Assembly: GCA_002914845.1 (NCBI GenBank)
Contig: JXTC01000184.1
Location: 413,916 to 477,915, forward strand
Source of the DNA: Trema orientale
Taxonomy: Eukaryota; Streptophyta; Magnoliopsida; Rosales; Cannabaceae
Length of the DNA stretch: 64,000 nucleotides
Direction: 5' to 3'
Shown here: positions 22,036 through 33,387 of the stretch, one piece after another
Numbering within the stretch: the stretch's first letter is position 1
How the letters are laid out: every line of letters begins with the position of its first letter
Made by a program: the position numbers and the translations under genes
The notes under the pieces: generated by a model
Databases searched by the model: none
What the model saw: the letters and a program-made list of their open reading frames with translations, nothing else
What the model was told of the DNA's origin: nothing

Positions 22036-22761
22036 TAGTCATTTTCTGCGGGCCTTGCAATAAATGGGAAAAAAAGGTCTATTTTTTTTTAATTATTATT
22101 TTTATCTATATGAAGTAGAACACATTATTCAATGCATTGACATCAATTTACGAAAATTCAATATTTTTGGCTAAGTATCTGCATGCACAAGATATTTATT
22201 AAAAATTTGGTCAAAAACTTTGTCAGGTGGAATACACACAAATTCACTGTAGCCACCGACAAAGCCAAGTCCGAAGCAAGAAGTAGTGGTCTCTTTTCCA
22301 GGGTTGCCCCTTTTTTCTTTTGCCAAGTACAGTATATGAAGCATAGTATATGTGAGTGGTCCTCTTATAGGAAAATCGTGGTAACACGAAAAGACTAAAG
22401 GTAGGCTGATTTGTTGATACATTTTCTCCCATCAGCATTGTTAGTATTACCTCTCAAGATTATTGAAATTGCGTATCTTATTATAATTAATTACGAATTT
22501 ATATGTCTCTTCCGAGATCTACAAGTAATGTTTAGCAAACTTTTTTGTTTCTAAATAAAGTGCTAGCTTACCAAACATCAAGAAGAATGTATAGAGACAT
22601 CTCTGTTAGGTTGACAACTCTCTATTTAATAGACATCTCCCTATGCTTAACAATATTATTCATGTCAATGTAATCTGGATATATATATATGTCAGTATTA
22701 TAATCAAATAATTTTTTCTTATCCAGTTAAGTGGTTGTTTAGCATTTTTCTTCCACCACAC

Positions 22762-22822
<61 letters not shown>

Positions 22823-23099
22823 CCTTTTCTTTTGGATGCCCTTAAGTGAGTGCTTGAGTTTGTTGGTTGAAAGTGGGTTCAGAATGCCCGGAATATGAGG
22901 ATTTCTGAAAATGGCATAACTTGAGGTTTTGTGAATAGGCCTGCAATTAAACTCTGGTCTTGTCTGGTTGGATTGGACTTAGTGGATTACACCGTTAAAT
23001 CAACAATAAGCCCAACTCAAAGGATGACAAGTAAATAGAAGACCTAATTAAGTAACCGAAAAAAAAAAAAAGAAAGAAAGTAGAAAAAAGAGAAATTAA
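22036..23099. other. AT-rich intergenic sequence with (CT)n tract
   Basis: No gene recognised; the overlapping frames around 22171-22440 on both strands are short and unlike any family I know. The main structure is the CT microsatellite at 22763-22819. Confidence 0.5.
22763..22819. repeat. (CT)n microsatellite, about 57 bp
   Basis: Uninterrupted CT dinucleotides. Confidence 0.97.
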
Positions 23100-23345
23100 A
23101 GCGTATGTCCATTTTTCACACTTCGTAATAATAAATATCCAATTTTCTCTTTTCTATAGTTGGATGGCCAAATATATACATTTTTACACTTAGTATTTCT
23201 ATTTATATATTGAGTATATTAATTTTTATACTTGGTAAATCATATTTTACACTTAGTATATAAACTTATATACTAATTATTTTGCTACAGTATTTAAAAA
23301 ATTAACATTTACTTAAAATGGACCAAAAATTCGATCATTTTGCTA
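23100..23345 (-). mobile_element. Short relative of the Ulp1-bearing element (minus orientation)
   Basis: Read on the minus strand it begins TACATATAGCAAAATGATCG, then AATTTTTGGTCCATTTTAAG. This aligns with TACATAGCATTTTGGCCAGA at 24109 and with the copy at 20571. Inside, TATATACTAAGTGTAAAATA and ACCAAGTATAAAAATT repeat the motifs of the 20571-20880 copy. Confidence 0.45.
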
Positions 23346-24699
23346 TATGTACAGATAACTAATGTCACTTATCCAAAAAAATAAAATAAAAGAAACAATA
23401 CAACAAAAAATAGAAAACAGAATTGGTGTCCTTTTGTACTTCTTTTTTTTAAAAAAAAAATGGCTACTTTTTTAATTTTTTAATGAATATATGAATATAC
23501 TAGTTAATATAAATGGTATATCAAACTAATTTACCTAATATTAATAATAATGTGTCAACATATCTAATTAATATATTGAAAATGATCATTAGAGAAAAGT
23601 AATAAAAGTCAAAAAAAAATTAATTAAATTGATTTGACAATTGAGATATCAATTTAATTATGATATAGTACAAATAATTAAAATATAAATATCAAAGTGG
23701 CATGAGCTGATTATTACTAATATGATAATATCTGTAAGAATACTATTTAATAGTGGAATGCAATTCCAATTTTTTAGTGGAGTAGAATTTAGAATTTACA
23801 ATTGGGCCGATTAATTTAAGGCACAATTGTGTGACCTACTATTTTATAAGCCCAAAGATCTTCGGACTAACCCATAAATTCAGCTATATGGCTGTAAGTT
23901 AAAAGGATTTGTTGGATTTTACCTTTGAAAATAGAAAAGAATTACAAAAATACGGTATGGGAAATATAATTCATTCCACACCATATACAAATGGTATTTT
24001 TGAAAATATTTGAGTCAAAAACACGGTGACGTTGTGGTAAATAAACACATCTTTTTCATTAACGTATATATAATATAACATGTACCATTTTAGAATAAAT
24101 AACCGGGCTACATAGCATTTTGGCCAGATTTAGGCCCATAATTCAATATATGTCTATAGCCCATCTTTTATAGCCAAATGACTCATGTAAAGACCCGTTA
24201 GAAGTCTATACCAAAAATACCCTTACTGAACCATCTCCCCTAACTTTTCACGCTCTAGAGGAAAAAAAATCTCTACTGCGATTTTCTTCATTCGTGAATC
24301 ATCACCGACATCAACTTCTTCTTCTTTGAGAGTGTCAACGCTGGAGCTTCACCATTGTTGGATATGGAGTGGACTTCAATCTATGAGTTCATCTAGAAAC
24401 ATCAAAGCTCTGTCAATAAATATTGAAGTTCCATTGAAAAGTTTTCAAATTCTATTGATGAACGTGCAGATCCAAAGATAAATTAACACCGATTGATCTT
24501 CACTTTTTTGACTAATTTGTGTTTTAGGTTTTTAGTAGATTCATTTGTGTTAATTGGTTGGTTTTAGGTGAAATACTTAGATTCAATCATTTTTGAGGTT
24601 TTAGTTTTTAGTAAATTCAATTGAAAATTTAGGGGTTTTTATTTTTCGTTGATGAATTCCTATTTTAGTTCATGATTGTGGTAAAAAATATAAGTTTTG

Positions 24700-25850
24700 A
24701 TATATGTTAGATTTGATCTAACTCATGTGAAATTTCGGTTCATAGTTTTTTATATGTGGTACATAGAATTTTGAATGCAGTTAATGAAATTATTGTTATG
24801 AGATTCTAGTTTTTGGTATATTCAATTGAAAATTTAGGGATTTTTGTTTTTAATTGAGGAACTCCTATTTTAGTTCATAATTCTGGTGAAAAATATGAAT
24901 TTTGATATATGTTAGATGTGATCTAACTCATGTAAAATTCGGTTCATAGTTTTTTATATGTGGTACATAGAAATTTGAGCCCAATTCATGATATTTTTGT
25001 TCTTGTATATATAAATTTAGATAGCATTTATGTTTCATAATTTAAGAGAATCTGATAGCAATTTGAATATGAGAGAATCTGGGGTATGATCCAAAATCTG
25101 TTTGGTACATATTTGATTTCTGCTTGGTTCATAAATTTATGTATTTGGTTCATAGACTTTTTTTTTTAATGAAATTATGTATTTAGTTTATGAAGTTGTC
25201 AGTGTAGTTCATAACTTTATATCTTTAGTTTATAAAATTGTGTTTCATAACGTTGCATTTTATATATGAGAATATATCTCATATAAATTAGTTCTTAGCA
25301 CATTAGGTTCCTAACTTTAAGTCTTTAGTTCATATATTTAAGTCTTTGGTTCAAATTCAAAAGCTGTCTGGTTCATAAAATTTTGTCTTTAGTTCATGAA
25401 GTTGTCAGTGTAGTAGATAAGTTTGTGTCTTTAGTTCATAAAGTTATATTTCAGATATGAGAATATATCTCCTTAAAAATTTTCTATTTGGTATATAAAC
25501 TTAGGTATATGGTTCTATTGAATTTTTTTTATGATACTATTCTATTTGGTTCATAAATTTATGTCTTTAGTTTATAAATTTGTGAGCGTGGTTTATGATA
25601 TTATAGTTATAGTTTATATCTGCTATGTACCTCTTGTTTAATTCATTCAGTTCCTAAACGTATTTATATGGTTCATAAATTTATTAATTTATGATTTTTT
25701 TTATTATTCAGTATCTGTTTAATTTGTTTTGATTAATAAATTTATGTTTTTGGTTCATAACCTTATGTATTTGTTTGACACTTTATTGTGGTATATGCTA
25801 ATTTGGACATGGTATATGATTTTTAATGTCTGGTACATAACTTGCAAAAT
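24700..25850 (+). repeat. Degenerate short-unit array (TTGGTTCATAAATTTATGT-like)
   Basis: Dozens of variants of (T)TGGTTCATAA(A/T)(T/G)T(T/A)(A/G)TGTCTTTAG follow each other with loose spacing. They are not coding. Confidence 0.75.
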
Positions 25851-25857
25851 CTGACAG

Positions 25858-26050
25858 TTTCCCTCGTGAAAACAGAACCGACTGTGGGATGTTTGTGATC
25901 AAAAGAGCAGAGACATTCATGACGAATGTCAACATAAAAGAAGTAACACAAGACAAAATCATATTCTATTGGCAAAAGATGACCATAGAACTCTATCATT
26001 GGACTGAAGACAAGATGAGAAAGGGATACAAAAGTGATATTGAAATATAA
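25858..26050 (+). pseudogene. Orphan 3' exon of a Ulp1-like (C48) cysteine protease
   Basis: After a CTGACAG acceptor, one frame runs to TAA (26048-26050) and gives about 63 residues. It includes NRTDCGMFVIKRAETF, the catalytic Asp-Cys-Gly block of Ulp1/SENP-type SUMO proteases ('N..DCG.FV'). The catalytic Cys is present; the His and Asp that sit upstream in the family are not found in the preceding 1.7 kb. Such domains usually travel in plant Mutator-like elements, where the protein's role is uncertain. No upstream exons are readable, so this is a remnant, although the exon itself has no stop or frameshift. Confidence 0.7.
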
Positions 26051-26399
26051 AAGTGAAAGTGATATGGAACATATGCTCTTATTTTAGTTTAGCCAAAATA
26101 ATATGATTTTTTAGTTTGAAAAGGATTATTGTATTGAATACTTTTAATTGCAAAAATATTGAACATTTGACAATTTTCTCGTTAGTTCATATGTTTTATT
26201 TAATGCAATTTGATATAAATCTAAACTGTTACTTACTTGCTTCTAGTTATTCACTCTGTGAGGTACACTTGAGTAATTTAAAAAAAGCTGAAACTATTTA
26301 GGAATGATAATGTATATTTAAAAAATTCTCTCTTTATGATATATAATCTTTTGAACTAGGTACATAAGATTTTCTTTATGGTTCATTCTAATATGAAAT

Positions 26400-27620
26400 A
26401 GGTCTATAACTTCTAATACTCTGACAAGATATATAAACTAGGGCACTATGCTCAAATATCATAACCCAACTAAGAAATAGTATATGAATTTGTCATTTCG
26501 AACACGATATATATATTTATATATAATCACTCAACCAAAAAATCGTTTATAATATTTTTTTTACTGCTTTATAAAATTTCGACAACAATATTTGGGTTCA
26601 TACATAATCTGGTATGTATATATTATACACAATGATGATTTTTTTGTTCCACTAACAAAAAACAAATTCGATAATATATAGCAAGTAATGAATCTAGTAT
26701 ATAGCCTCATATACCATGACAAAATTTCCATATACCAAGACCGAAAATTCATATATCTGGAAGTGTAAAAACTTAGAAACAAGATAACAATATCAAATAT
26801 CTAAAATAATGAATCTAGTATACAACTACATATACTAAGACAAAATATCTATATACTAAGACCAAAAATTCATTTACCTAGATATGAAAAAAAAAAACCC
26901 TTCCTTTCAAAACAAAACAAACTATAAATTCAATACGAAAAAAGTAATGATCCATGTGTTCCATAAATTGATATCACAGGCCTAAAATGACGACATCCTT
27001 TAATAGAAGCTCCAAACGCCATAAAAAGGTACTTAAAATTCCTATCCAATTCATCAGCTTTATAATCAATATATGAATGTATGAAAAAATCAAGAAACAA
27101 ATATTAATTAAAAAAAATAATATCACATTTACTGGTTCAGAAGGTACATACATACATATACTACGTTAAAAACTCTATGTACCAAGTATAAAAAATCATG
27201 TACCACAAAAAAATACCAAAACATAAAAACAACAAACTTGGGTTCAAACTTTTGTTCAATAATAGCAAAATAATTAATATGTTAATCAATAATAACCACA
27301 CAATATATACCACCACAAAAAACTGATGGTACCAAAACAAGGAATATATGAATCAAATAAGAGTATTAAACATCTAAGATTAATAATAACAAAAAAAAAA
27401 AAGCATATACCAACATAAAAAACACATATACTAAGACAAAAAATATATATACCAAACAAGAAATATAGAATATGTTCAACAACAAAAACCAGTAAACAGT
27501 AATACCATATACCACGAAACAGATCGCATATACCACTATAAATACCATATATACCACGACTAAAAATTAATGTACCATTGCCAATTACAAAAACTAATGA
27601 CGTCAAAACATACATCAAAA
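26400..27620. repeat. Degenerate short-unit array (TATACCAAGACAAAAAATTC-like)
   Basis: Loose repeats of ATATACCAAGAC(A/C)(A/G)AAAATTCATATAC and related strings, roughly the reverse-complement style of the left array (TTGGTATATGAATTTT on the other strand). A 110-codon minus-strand frame at 27286-27618 is only a translation of this array (hydrophobic F/I/Y/V-rich) and is not called as a gene. Confidence 0.75.
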
Positions 27621-28237
27621 TACAAAAAGCTACTAAGACTTAACAAAAAAGCAGTCTTATGCTTGAATTAAAATTAATTATAACACGAACTCCCAATATA
27701 AATGAAAATTCACAAAACCAATACACAATACAATCAAATTAAAATCAAAAAAGCAATACATATCGAAACAAAATCAAAATAAAAAAACGCTAGAGATTCG
27801 ACCAAAGCAATACACAAATCACCAGAAATGCTGAGATCCGAGAAGATGAACAAAACGATCTTGAAGAAGACGACGATGAACCAAGCAACACCAGAGAAGA
27901 AGAATAATGGAGATATATGCCAGAAAACACATGAAGTCATCGTAGATACAAAAAAAAACTATGGATATTAAAGAGGAAAATTAATAGAGGAATGAGAGAG
28001 ATTCAGAAAAAGAAGAGCAGCAAAAAGAAAAAAAAGAGAGAGAAGAAGAAAGAAGAACGAGAGAGCGGCAAAAAAAAAAAACTGAACAATTTTATTAAGG
28101 ACAAAAATGGAAAAATAAAAATTAATTAGCTGGAGGTTTTTAAACAATGGACATATAGCTATTAATTTTAAATTTTGAACATACACTTAAACAGTTTTAA
28201 AAACGTGGACATATACCACATTTTCTCTGAATAACCG

Positions 28238-28789
28238 TTACCCTATTGGCTTGGCTTATGCATTTTTATCCCCCAATTTCAGTGATCTATCTCTCAAAAG
28301 CCAACTTGGTACTCTAACCCCACCCAACACTTTTTATATTATTTTATTTTGATTTGTTAATTATTTTTTTCTTCCAAATATTTTCTCATTAACCTTTTTT
28401 TTTTTACTGATTTTTTTGTTATCACTAACTAATTCAATACCAATATAGTAAAAAATTATTAAGTCAATCATTAGTTATCAGTAAACAACCCCTAAACCAA
28501 CTTTTTTTTTCTCCTTTTTCATTCTTTTAATTCCTATTTCTAATATTTTTTTTTTCTCAGTGAACCCTATTATTCCCTCTTCCTTTTTTTAATTATTTTT
28601 CCTTTTTATTTTTCTCTTCTTTTTTTTTCCTTTTATATTAAAAAAATGCTAATCCTTTTTTTAAAATTTTTTTTATTTCTTCCTTTCCCCCTTCTTATTT
28701 GATTTCAATACTCTTTACAATTTACTTGTTACCAATTACCAACCAAATTGGTTATAATTTCTCTCTCTCTCTCTCTTTTTTTTTTTTGG
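28238..28789. other. Pyrimidine-rich, low-complexity intergenic sequence
   Basis: Dominated by T runs and a CT tract (28758-28776). No gene seen. Confidence 0.6.
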
Positions 28790-29760
28790 GTTTTCAATAT
28801 CAACCATTTTAGTTACCAACTATCAGTATCAATTTGAATACTATTTTCTCTAGTTACTACTAACTAATTTGGTTAACAATTACCCATTTTGTTACTGGTT
28901 TCTACTTTTAATAATTACCATTAAATAATTTGGTACCAATCTGGTTACTAGTTCTCTAGTTATCGGTTTCTCTAGCAACCACTAACTAATTTAGTACTAA
29001 TTTGATTATTAGTAACCAGTTCTCTAATTATAGGTTTCTAGTTTCTATGGTTACTAATTTCTCTAGTTATCACTGACCATTTTGTCAATCTAGTTAACAA
29101 TTACTAACTTGGTTACTCGTTACCAGTAAAAAATTCCTAAACTAAAATGGTTATTAGTTTCAAACTGGTGGCTAGTTACAAAGATCAATGTTACTAGTTA
29201 CTAGTAACTAATAATCATTCGTTACTAGTAACTAATAATTATTTGGTACTAGTAACTAATAACCACTCCGACTATCAGTATAGTCACTAGTTACTTCGAT
29301 TACCAGTAACTAAGCCATTCTTCAGTTACTAATACGATTATTATTATTATTATAATAAAATACACTACTTGGTAATTTATATTAACCATTTGGGTTACTA
29401 GTTTCTAGACTAGTAGTGGCCATTTATAAGATTGGTTATTAGTTTCTAAACAAGTGGCTAGTTATAAGACAGGTGATTTATAGTTACCAGTTACAAGAAC
29501 GGTTACCTGTTACTAGTTACTAATTACTAATCTGGTTATGCTTACTCTTGTTATTATTATTGGGTTACTGATTATTCTAGTTACTAGTTACCAATTTGAT
29601 TATTGGTGGTTATCAACTATTTTGATTATTAGTTTCCAAACTAGTGACTAGTTACACATATAGGTTACTAATTACTAGGTTATCAATAATAACAATTATA
29701 GGTTTTACTAGTTTCTAGTTTCTATAGAATCTGGTTACCACTGCCAATCTGGATACTGTA
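28790..29760. repeat. One kilobase of degenerate TTACTAGT/GTTACCA sequence
   Basis: Nearly the whole stretch is variations on (G)GTTACTAGTTTCTA, AGTTACCAATTTGGTTA and their inverted forms. The palindromic 10-mer TTACTAGTAA followed by CTAATAA recurs three times near 29192-29270 at roughly 30-bp spacing. Units are too irregular for a simple satellite. It has no coding potential. Confidence 0.8.
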
Positions 29761-30018
29761 TTCTGATTACTATTTTATTTAAGAGGTAGCTTTTTTAACA
29801 TTTTCTCATTTCCAGCCCGATTGAATACAAAATCTATATCAAAAACCCAATTAATCATAATTCATCACTGCTTTTGTATCACACTTTGATTTTTGTGTCC
29901 AATATATGTATATAGTTACACATATAAAGGGAGAAAACAAGCAAGGACGAAGGAGAGTGTAGAAGAGTTAGAACTTACTATTTTATTGATTTTTCTTTGA
30001 GTTTCATTTCCAATGGAG

Positions 30019-30229
30019 TTATGGTTTTTTCATACAGAAATATCCACAATTCTCCTTATAAACGAGACCTCGAATACCCTCAGTATGCCCATTCTTCGTC
30101 GAATCCAATTTAGATGGGTTCGAATCCAAGCGGTCAATTTGCTTGGAGGACTCCAAAGTTTTAGTTGGCTTCATCATTGATGTCATCGACTTGTCTTTGG
30201 CGTCGGGTGGGCTATTGAGCTCCTCAAAT
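30019..30229 (-). pseudogene. Candidate terminal exon or captured gene fragment, family unknown
   Basis: On the minus strand a pyrimidine tract ends in CGCTCAG (acceptor-like) and is followed by an open frame of about 69 residues to TAA at 30019. It includes FEELNSPPDAKDKSMTSMMK and TKTLESSKQIDRLDSNPSKL. The composition (E, K, D, S, P) is protein-like and unlike the surrounding AT-rich translations. CAATAAAATAG follows about 27-37 nt after the stop. There is no start codon or upstream exon. The opposite strand also reads open for about 55 codons, so coding is not proven. I do not recognise the family. Confidence 0.3.
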
Positions 30230-30249
30230 CTGAGCGTGATAATGCGAGA

Positions 30250-31038
30250 GACAAAAATGAAGAATGGGAAAAAAAATATATTGGTATTTTTCTAAAAAAT
30301 AATGTATGAAATTAATTAAAAAGAGGGGTCCATATATATGTTATTCTTTTTTAAAGTACCGTATATTATGTAATTTTCTCTAAGTTAAATTGATAGAAAG
30401 AAAAAAGTAATTAGGCCTCACAAGCCTAAGACTATATAAGCCTAGCCCAGTAACTAGGCATAGGTGTGTTACACTATGCCATTAGTGTAATGCATTCTCA
30501 TTAAGTGAGATTTGCAATTTAATTAAATGGTAAATTATTTGAATTTTAAAAATTCTAAATTAGTGTAAGTATTGATTTAGAATAAAATTCAGATTCCTGA
30601 AAATAATTAATTGTCATGCCGTAAAAGTGATTTGCCTGTGATTCCTGAAAATAATCTTATTGAGTGGGGGCAAATAAAACTTTAAAGAAAGCGTATTCAG
30701 TGCGTGTTTCAAGTCTCATATCAAGATTTTTAGACAATTAATTGTGACCTTTGTCATCATGCATAAGAGTATTTCAATTCAACCTGTCTATAGCACCTGC
30801 CCGAAGGGTGCCCACAGAACAAGAGACTGAAACTTAAAATGGCCAATCGATCAATCCATCGAATCTTCCATTCAAAATCTCATCAATAATTGGTACAGGG
30901 AGCCGACTAGGGAAGATAAATCGTACTTCTAAAACCAAAACACCGAAAATATCACAAGGGATTTGAAATACTAGTTTGCCAAGTATAAGAAAACAACAGA
31001 TAAAAAATATACGTATAAACACAAATGTATACATATAT
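30250..31038. other. AT-rich intergenic sequence
   Basis: No gene, RNA or bounded repeat recognised. Confidence 0.5.
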
Positions 31039-31273
31039 GGGCACCAATTCCGTAGGTATTTTTTTTCCCCTATGCATAGGTATCAATTTGGCCAATGAAA
31101 AAATTTTTTACACATTTTTTTATATAAAAAAGTAAGAGAGAAATAGCATTAATGATGCACGTCTTTTCATACACATCATTATAGCCATTGAATCACCATT
31201 AGATGATGATCTAATGGCTAAAAAAAAATACCTACACATAGGTTGAAAAAAAATACCTACTGGATTGGCAACC
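31039..31273 (-). mobile_element. TA-microsatellite-associated MITE, copy F (inverted orientation)
   Basis: It runs from GGGCACCAATTCCGTAGGTA to CTACTGGATTGGCAACC, the reverse orientation of copies D and E. It keeps both terminal repeats and the internal hairpin CATTAGATGATGATCTAATG. The flanks are ACATATAT and TATATATGT. Confidence 0.82.
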
Positions 31274-31293
31274 TATATATGTATGGAAGACTT

Positions 31294-31480
31294 CTCAATG
31301 GTTACAATTTTTTTGTGACCATGGATGTGTACTTTAAAAAGTAGTGATAGCATTAAATTTTTTTGGTCAGCATTCAATGTTTTTGGCCAACCACCAAACT
31401 AATCACCACCGTAGGATATAGATCTAACGGCTTAAACTATTGTAACCATCCATGGGTAAATATTGTTGTAACCATTTAAA
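31294..31480. mobile_element. Small inverted-repeat MITE, about 187 bp
   Basis: The left end TCAATGGTTACAATTTTTTT, followed by GACCATGGATG, pairs with the reverse-complemented right end AAATGGTTACAACAATATTT, followed by CCCATGGATGG. No certain target duplication. It starts only 20 bp from copy F. Confidence 0.55.
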
Positions 31481-31679
31481 CCAAACCCGTATATGTATAT
31501 ATAAACATGCATGTATTAAACTAATAAATATAAAAACCATGTATAGCTGAAAGAGGAAGTTAGCCTATAATACTGCTAAAATTAAATTTAAAAAGAAGTT
31601 CCAGGATCCTTAACTAATAATTGGAGAAATCAATTTATAAAAAATACCGAATGGAATTTAAAAAATACCACTTTTTTTT

Positions 31680-31950
31680 TTAACTGTCCAATTCTTGTAC
31701 GGTTTTTATTAGAAAAATATCACTTTTTAAAACTTTTTTAAGAAAATATCATTTTTAAAATTGTTACTAATTACTGATTTCTGAAAATTGATTACCAGTT
31801 ACTAGTTATATACCAGTTATAAATACTTTTCATTACTGGTTAGCAGTACTCGAAACTGGTTACTATTTTAGAAAATGGTATTTTTCAAAATATTTTTTAA
31901 AAAAGTATTTTTCTAATAAAAACAGTACTAGATTTACAAAAAACAGAGCC
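31680..31950. repeat. Inverted-repeat unit with a TTACTAGT-type core
   Basis: CTTGTACGGTTTTTATTAGA near 31694 and the reverse complement of the 31908-31935 stretch (CTAGTACTGTTTTTATTAGA) form inverted arms, with ATATCA-type strings just inside. The core holds GATTACCAGTTACTAGTTAT and ACTGGTTA, the same vocabulary as 28790-29760. It may be the unit from which the larger degenerate array arose. Confidence 0.5.
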
Positions 31951-33387
31951 ACCTTATTTTTCTAATTTTTTTTTCCTAAAAATGTCATACAATTCATTAT
32001 TTTCACTTTTTTTAATAGTGTATCGATGTTTTTCAACTGTTATTGTTTTTGTTCCATAGTTTTGTAAGGGTCCCTAAATACTAAGCCCAAAACTGAATCA
32101 GGCCTAATTATGATACTTTTTTGGAACTGAAAATTTGACATGAATAATAATAATTTAGACAAAAATGTCCAAATGATTTTTTTTTAAGAGTGTTTTTAGT
32201 CTGAAAAAAATCATAATTTTATATCACAAATTATGTGACTCCGTCACATAACTGCGTGACACTATTAAAAAAACCGCCAGTTCAAGGTGATGAAGTCGAC
32301 AATCATATAACATTATCACTTGCAGATTTTTTTCCCATTTGAAATTTTCATTTTCAGTTTCGTACCAGATCTTGGAGGAGAAAATGGATGTTAAAAATAC
32401 TTGGTGACATTTCAAGGACAGAAATTAATACTCAGTTACATAAATTTTAGTTCTACATTGATTAAAAAACGTTTTAGCCATTTAAATTGCAAAAAAGATA
32501 TTGGAAAATTTATACCGTTGTAATCATATTTTATTGGGCAAGAACTTGTGAAGCTGCTTCCCATTCTAAGTGTCACGGATTTCATAAATGCAGAATGGCC
32601 ATTTTTTTTTTTAAACATAAATGCAGAATTGTTCTGATTTCATTTATCATCTTAAAAAATAGTTATCCAATTTAAGTTTGACGTTATTATCTTTTTTTTT
32701 TTTTTTTCATTCAAGTAAAATAAAAAATAGATGCAGAATTGTACTGATTTCATTTATCATCTTAAAAAATAGTTATCCAATTTAAGTTTGACGTTATTAT
32801 CTTTTTTTTTTTTTTTTCCATTCAAGTAAAATAAAAATAGTTTTGAAACGTTTCTTTTATCGAAAAGGACTACTTTTGAAATTTTACAAATTATTTTGTT
32901 TTTTTAAAAAAAATCTAAAATGTTTTTAATACAGTAATAATCTTAGCAAAAACAAAATCAGTAATAATACTATTATATTTTTATAAACCGTCATAATTAA
33001 ACTTTCCCAATTTTCTTTTATAAAATTTAAATATTTTCAAAATTTTTGACACTATATTAGTGTTACTATGTCTTATTTTATTGTATATGATTAACATTAA
33101 AAAAAATGCTGGCGATTTCTATTATTATTAAAGTTCTCACACGTATTTTTATCATAAGTTAACAATTTGCAACAAAACACAGTAATCTTAACATCCCTGG
33201 GAATCTACCAAACACAAAAATATGAGTTCCCAGAGAATCATATTACCTTTCCTTTACTCTCCCAGTAATCTGAAGTCCTATATGTAGTTTAGCATAGTGG
33301 ATAAAAACCAGGATAATCAAAGAGGCTGCAGAGCCCTGAATTGGCAAAACTTCCTTCGAGTTCGATAAGCCGAAAAGACATTTATAG
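31951..33387. other. AT-rich intergenic sequence with a tandem duplication
   Basis: No gene found. The only clear structure is the 2 x 110-bp direct repeat at 32621-32840. Confidence 0.5.
32621..32840. repeat. Tandem direct duplication, 2 x 110 bp
   Basis: The segment ATGCAGAATTG.. to ..AAATAG at 32621-32730 is repeated at 32731-32840 with almost no change (for example TTCTGATTT versus TACTGATTT), so the duplication is young. Confidence 0.93.

Larger units (their letters stand above)
24106..28228 (+). mobile_element. Probable Mutator-like element carrying an Ulp1-protease exon
   Basis: The bounds rest on a possible 9-bp target duplication, AAATAACCG (24097-24105) versus GAATAACCG (28229-28237), 8 of 9 bases matching, and on the Ulp1 exon inside. 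Ulp1-domain genes carried by Mutator-like elements are known in plants. The left part (24240-24480) looks like a leader or first exon. The centre has the Ulp1 exon (25858-26050). The right part (27730-28080) reads like a leader on the opposite strand. Between these lie two arrays of degenerate short units: TTGGTTCATAAATTTATGT-like on the left (about 24700-25850) and TATACCAAGACAAAAAATTC-like on the right (about 26400-27620). Terminal inverted repeats are weak, so the ends are tentative. Confidence 0.45.

Noticed and set aside
27286-27618. 110-codon hydrophobic minus-strand frame that looks like a membrane protein
   Set aside because: It is a direct translation of the degenerate TATACCA array (F/I/Y/V/G repeats).
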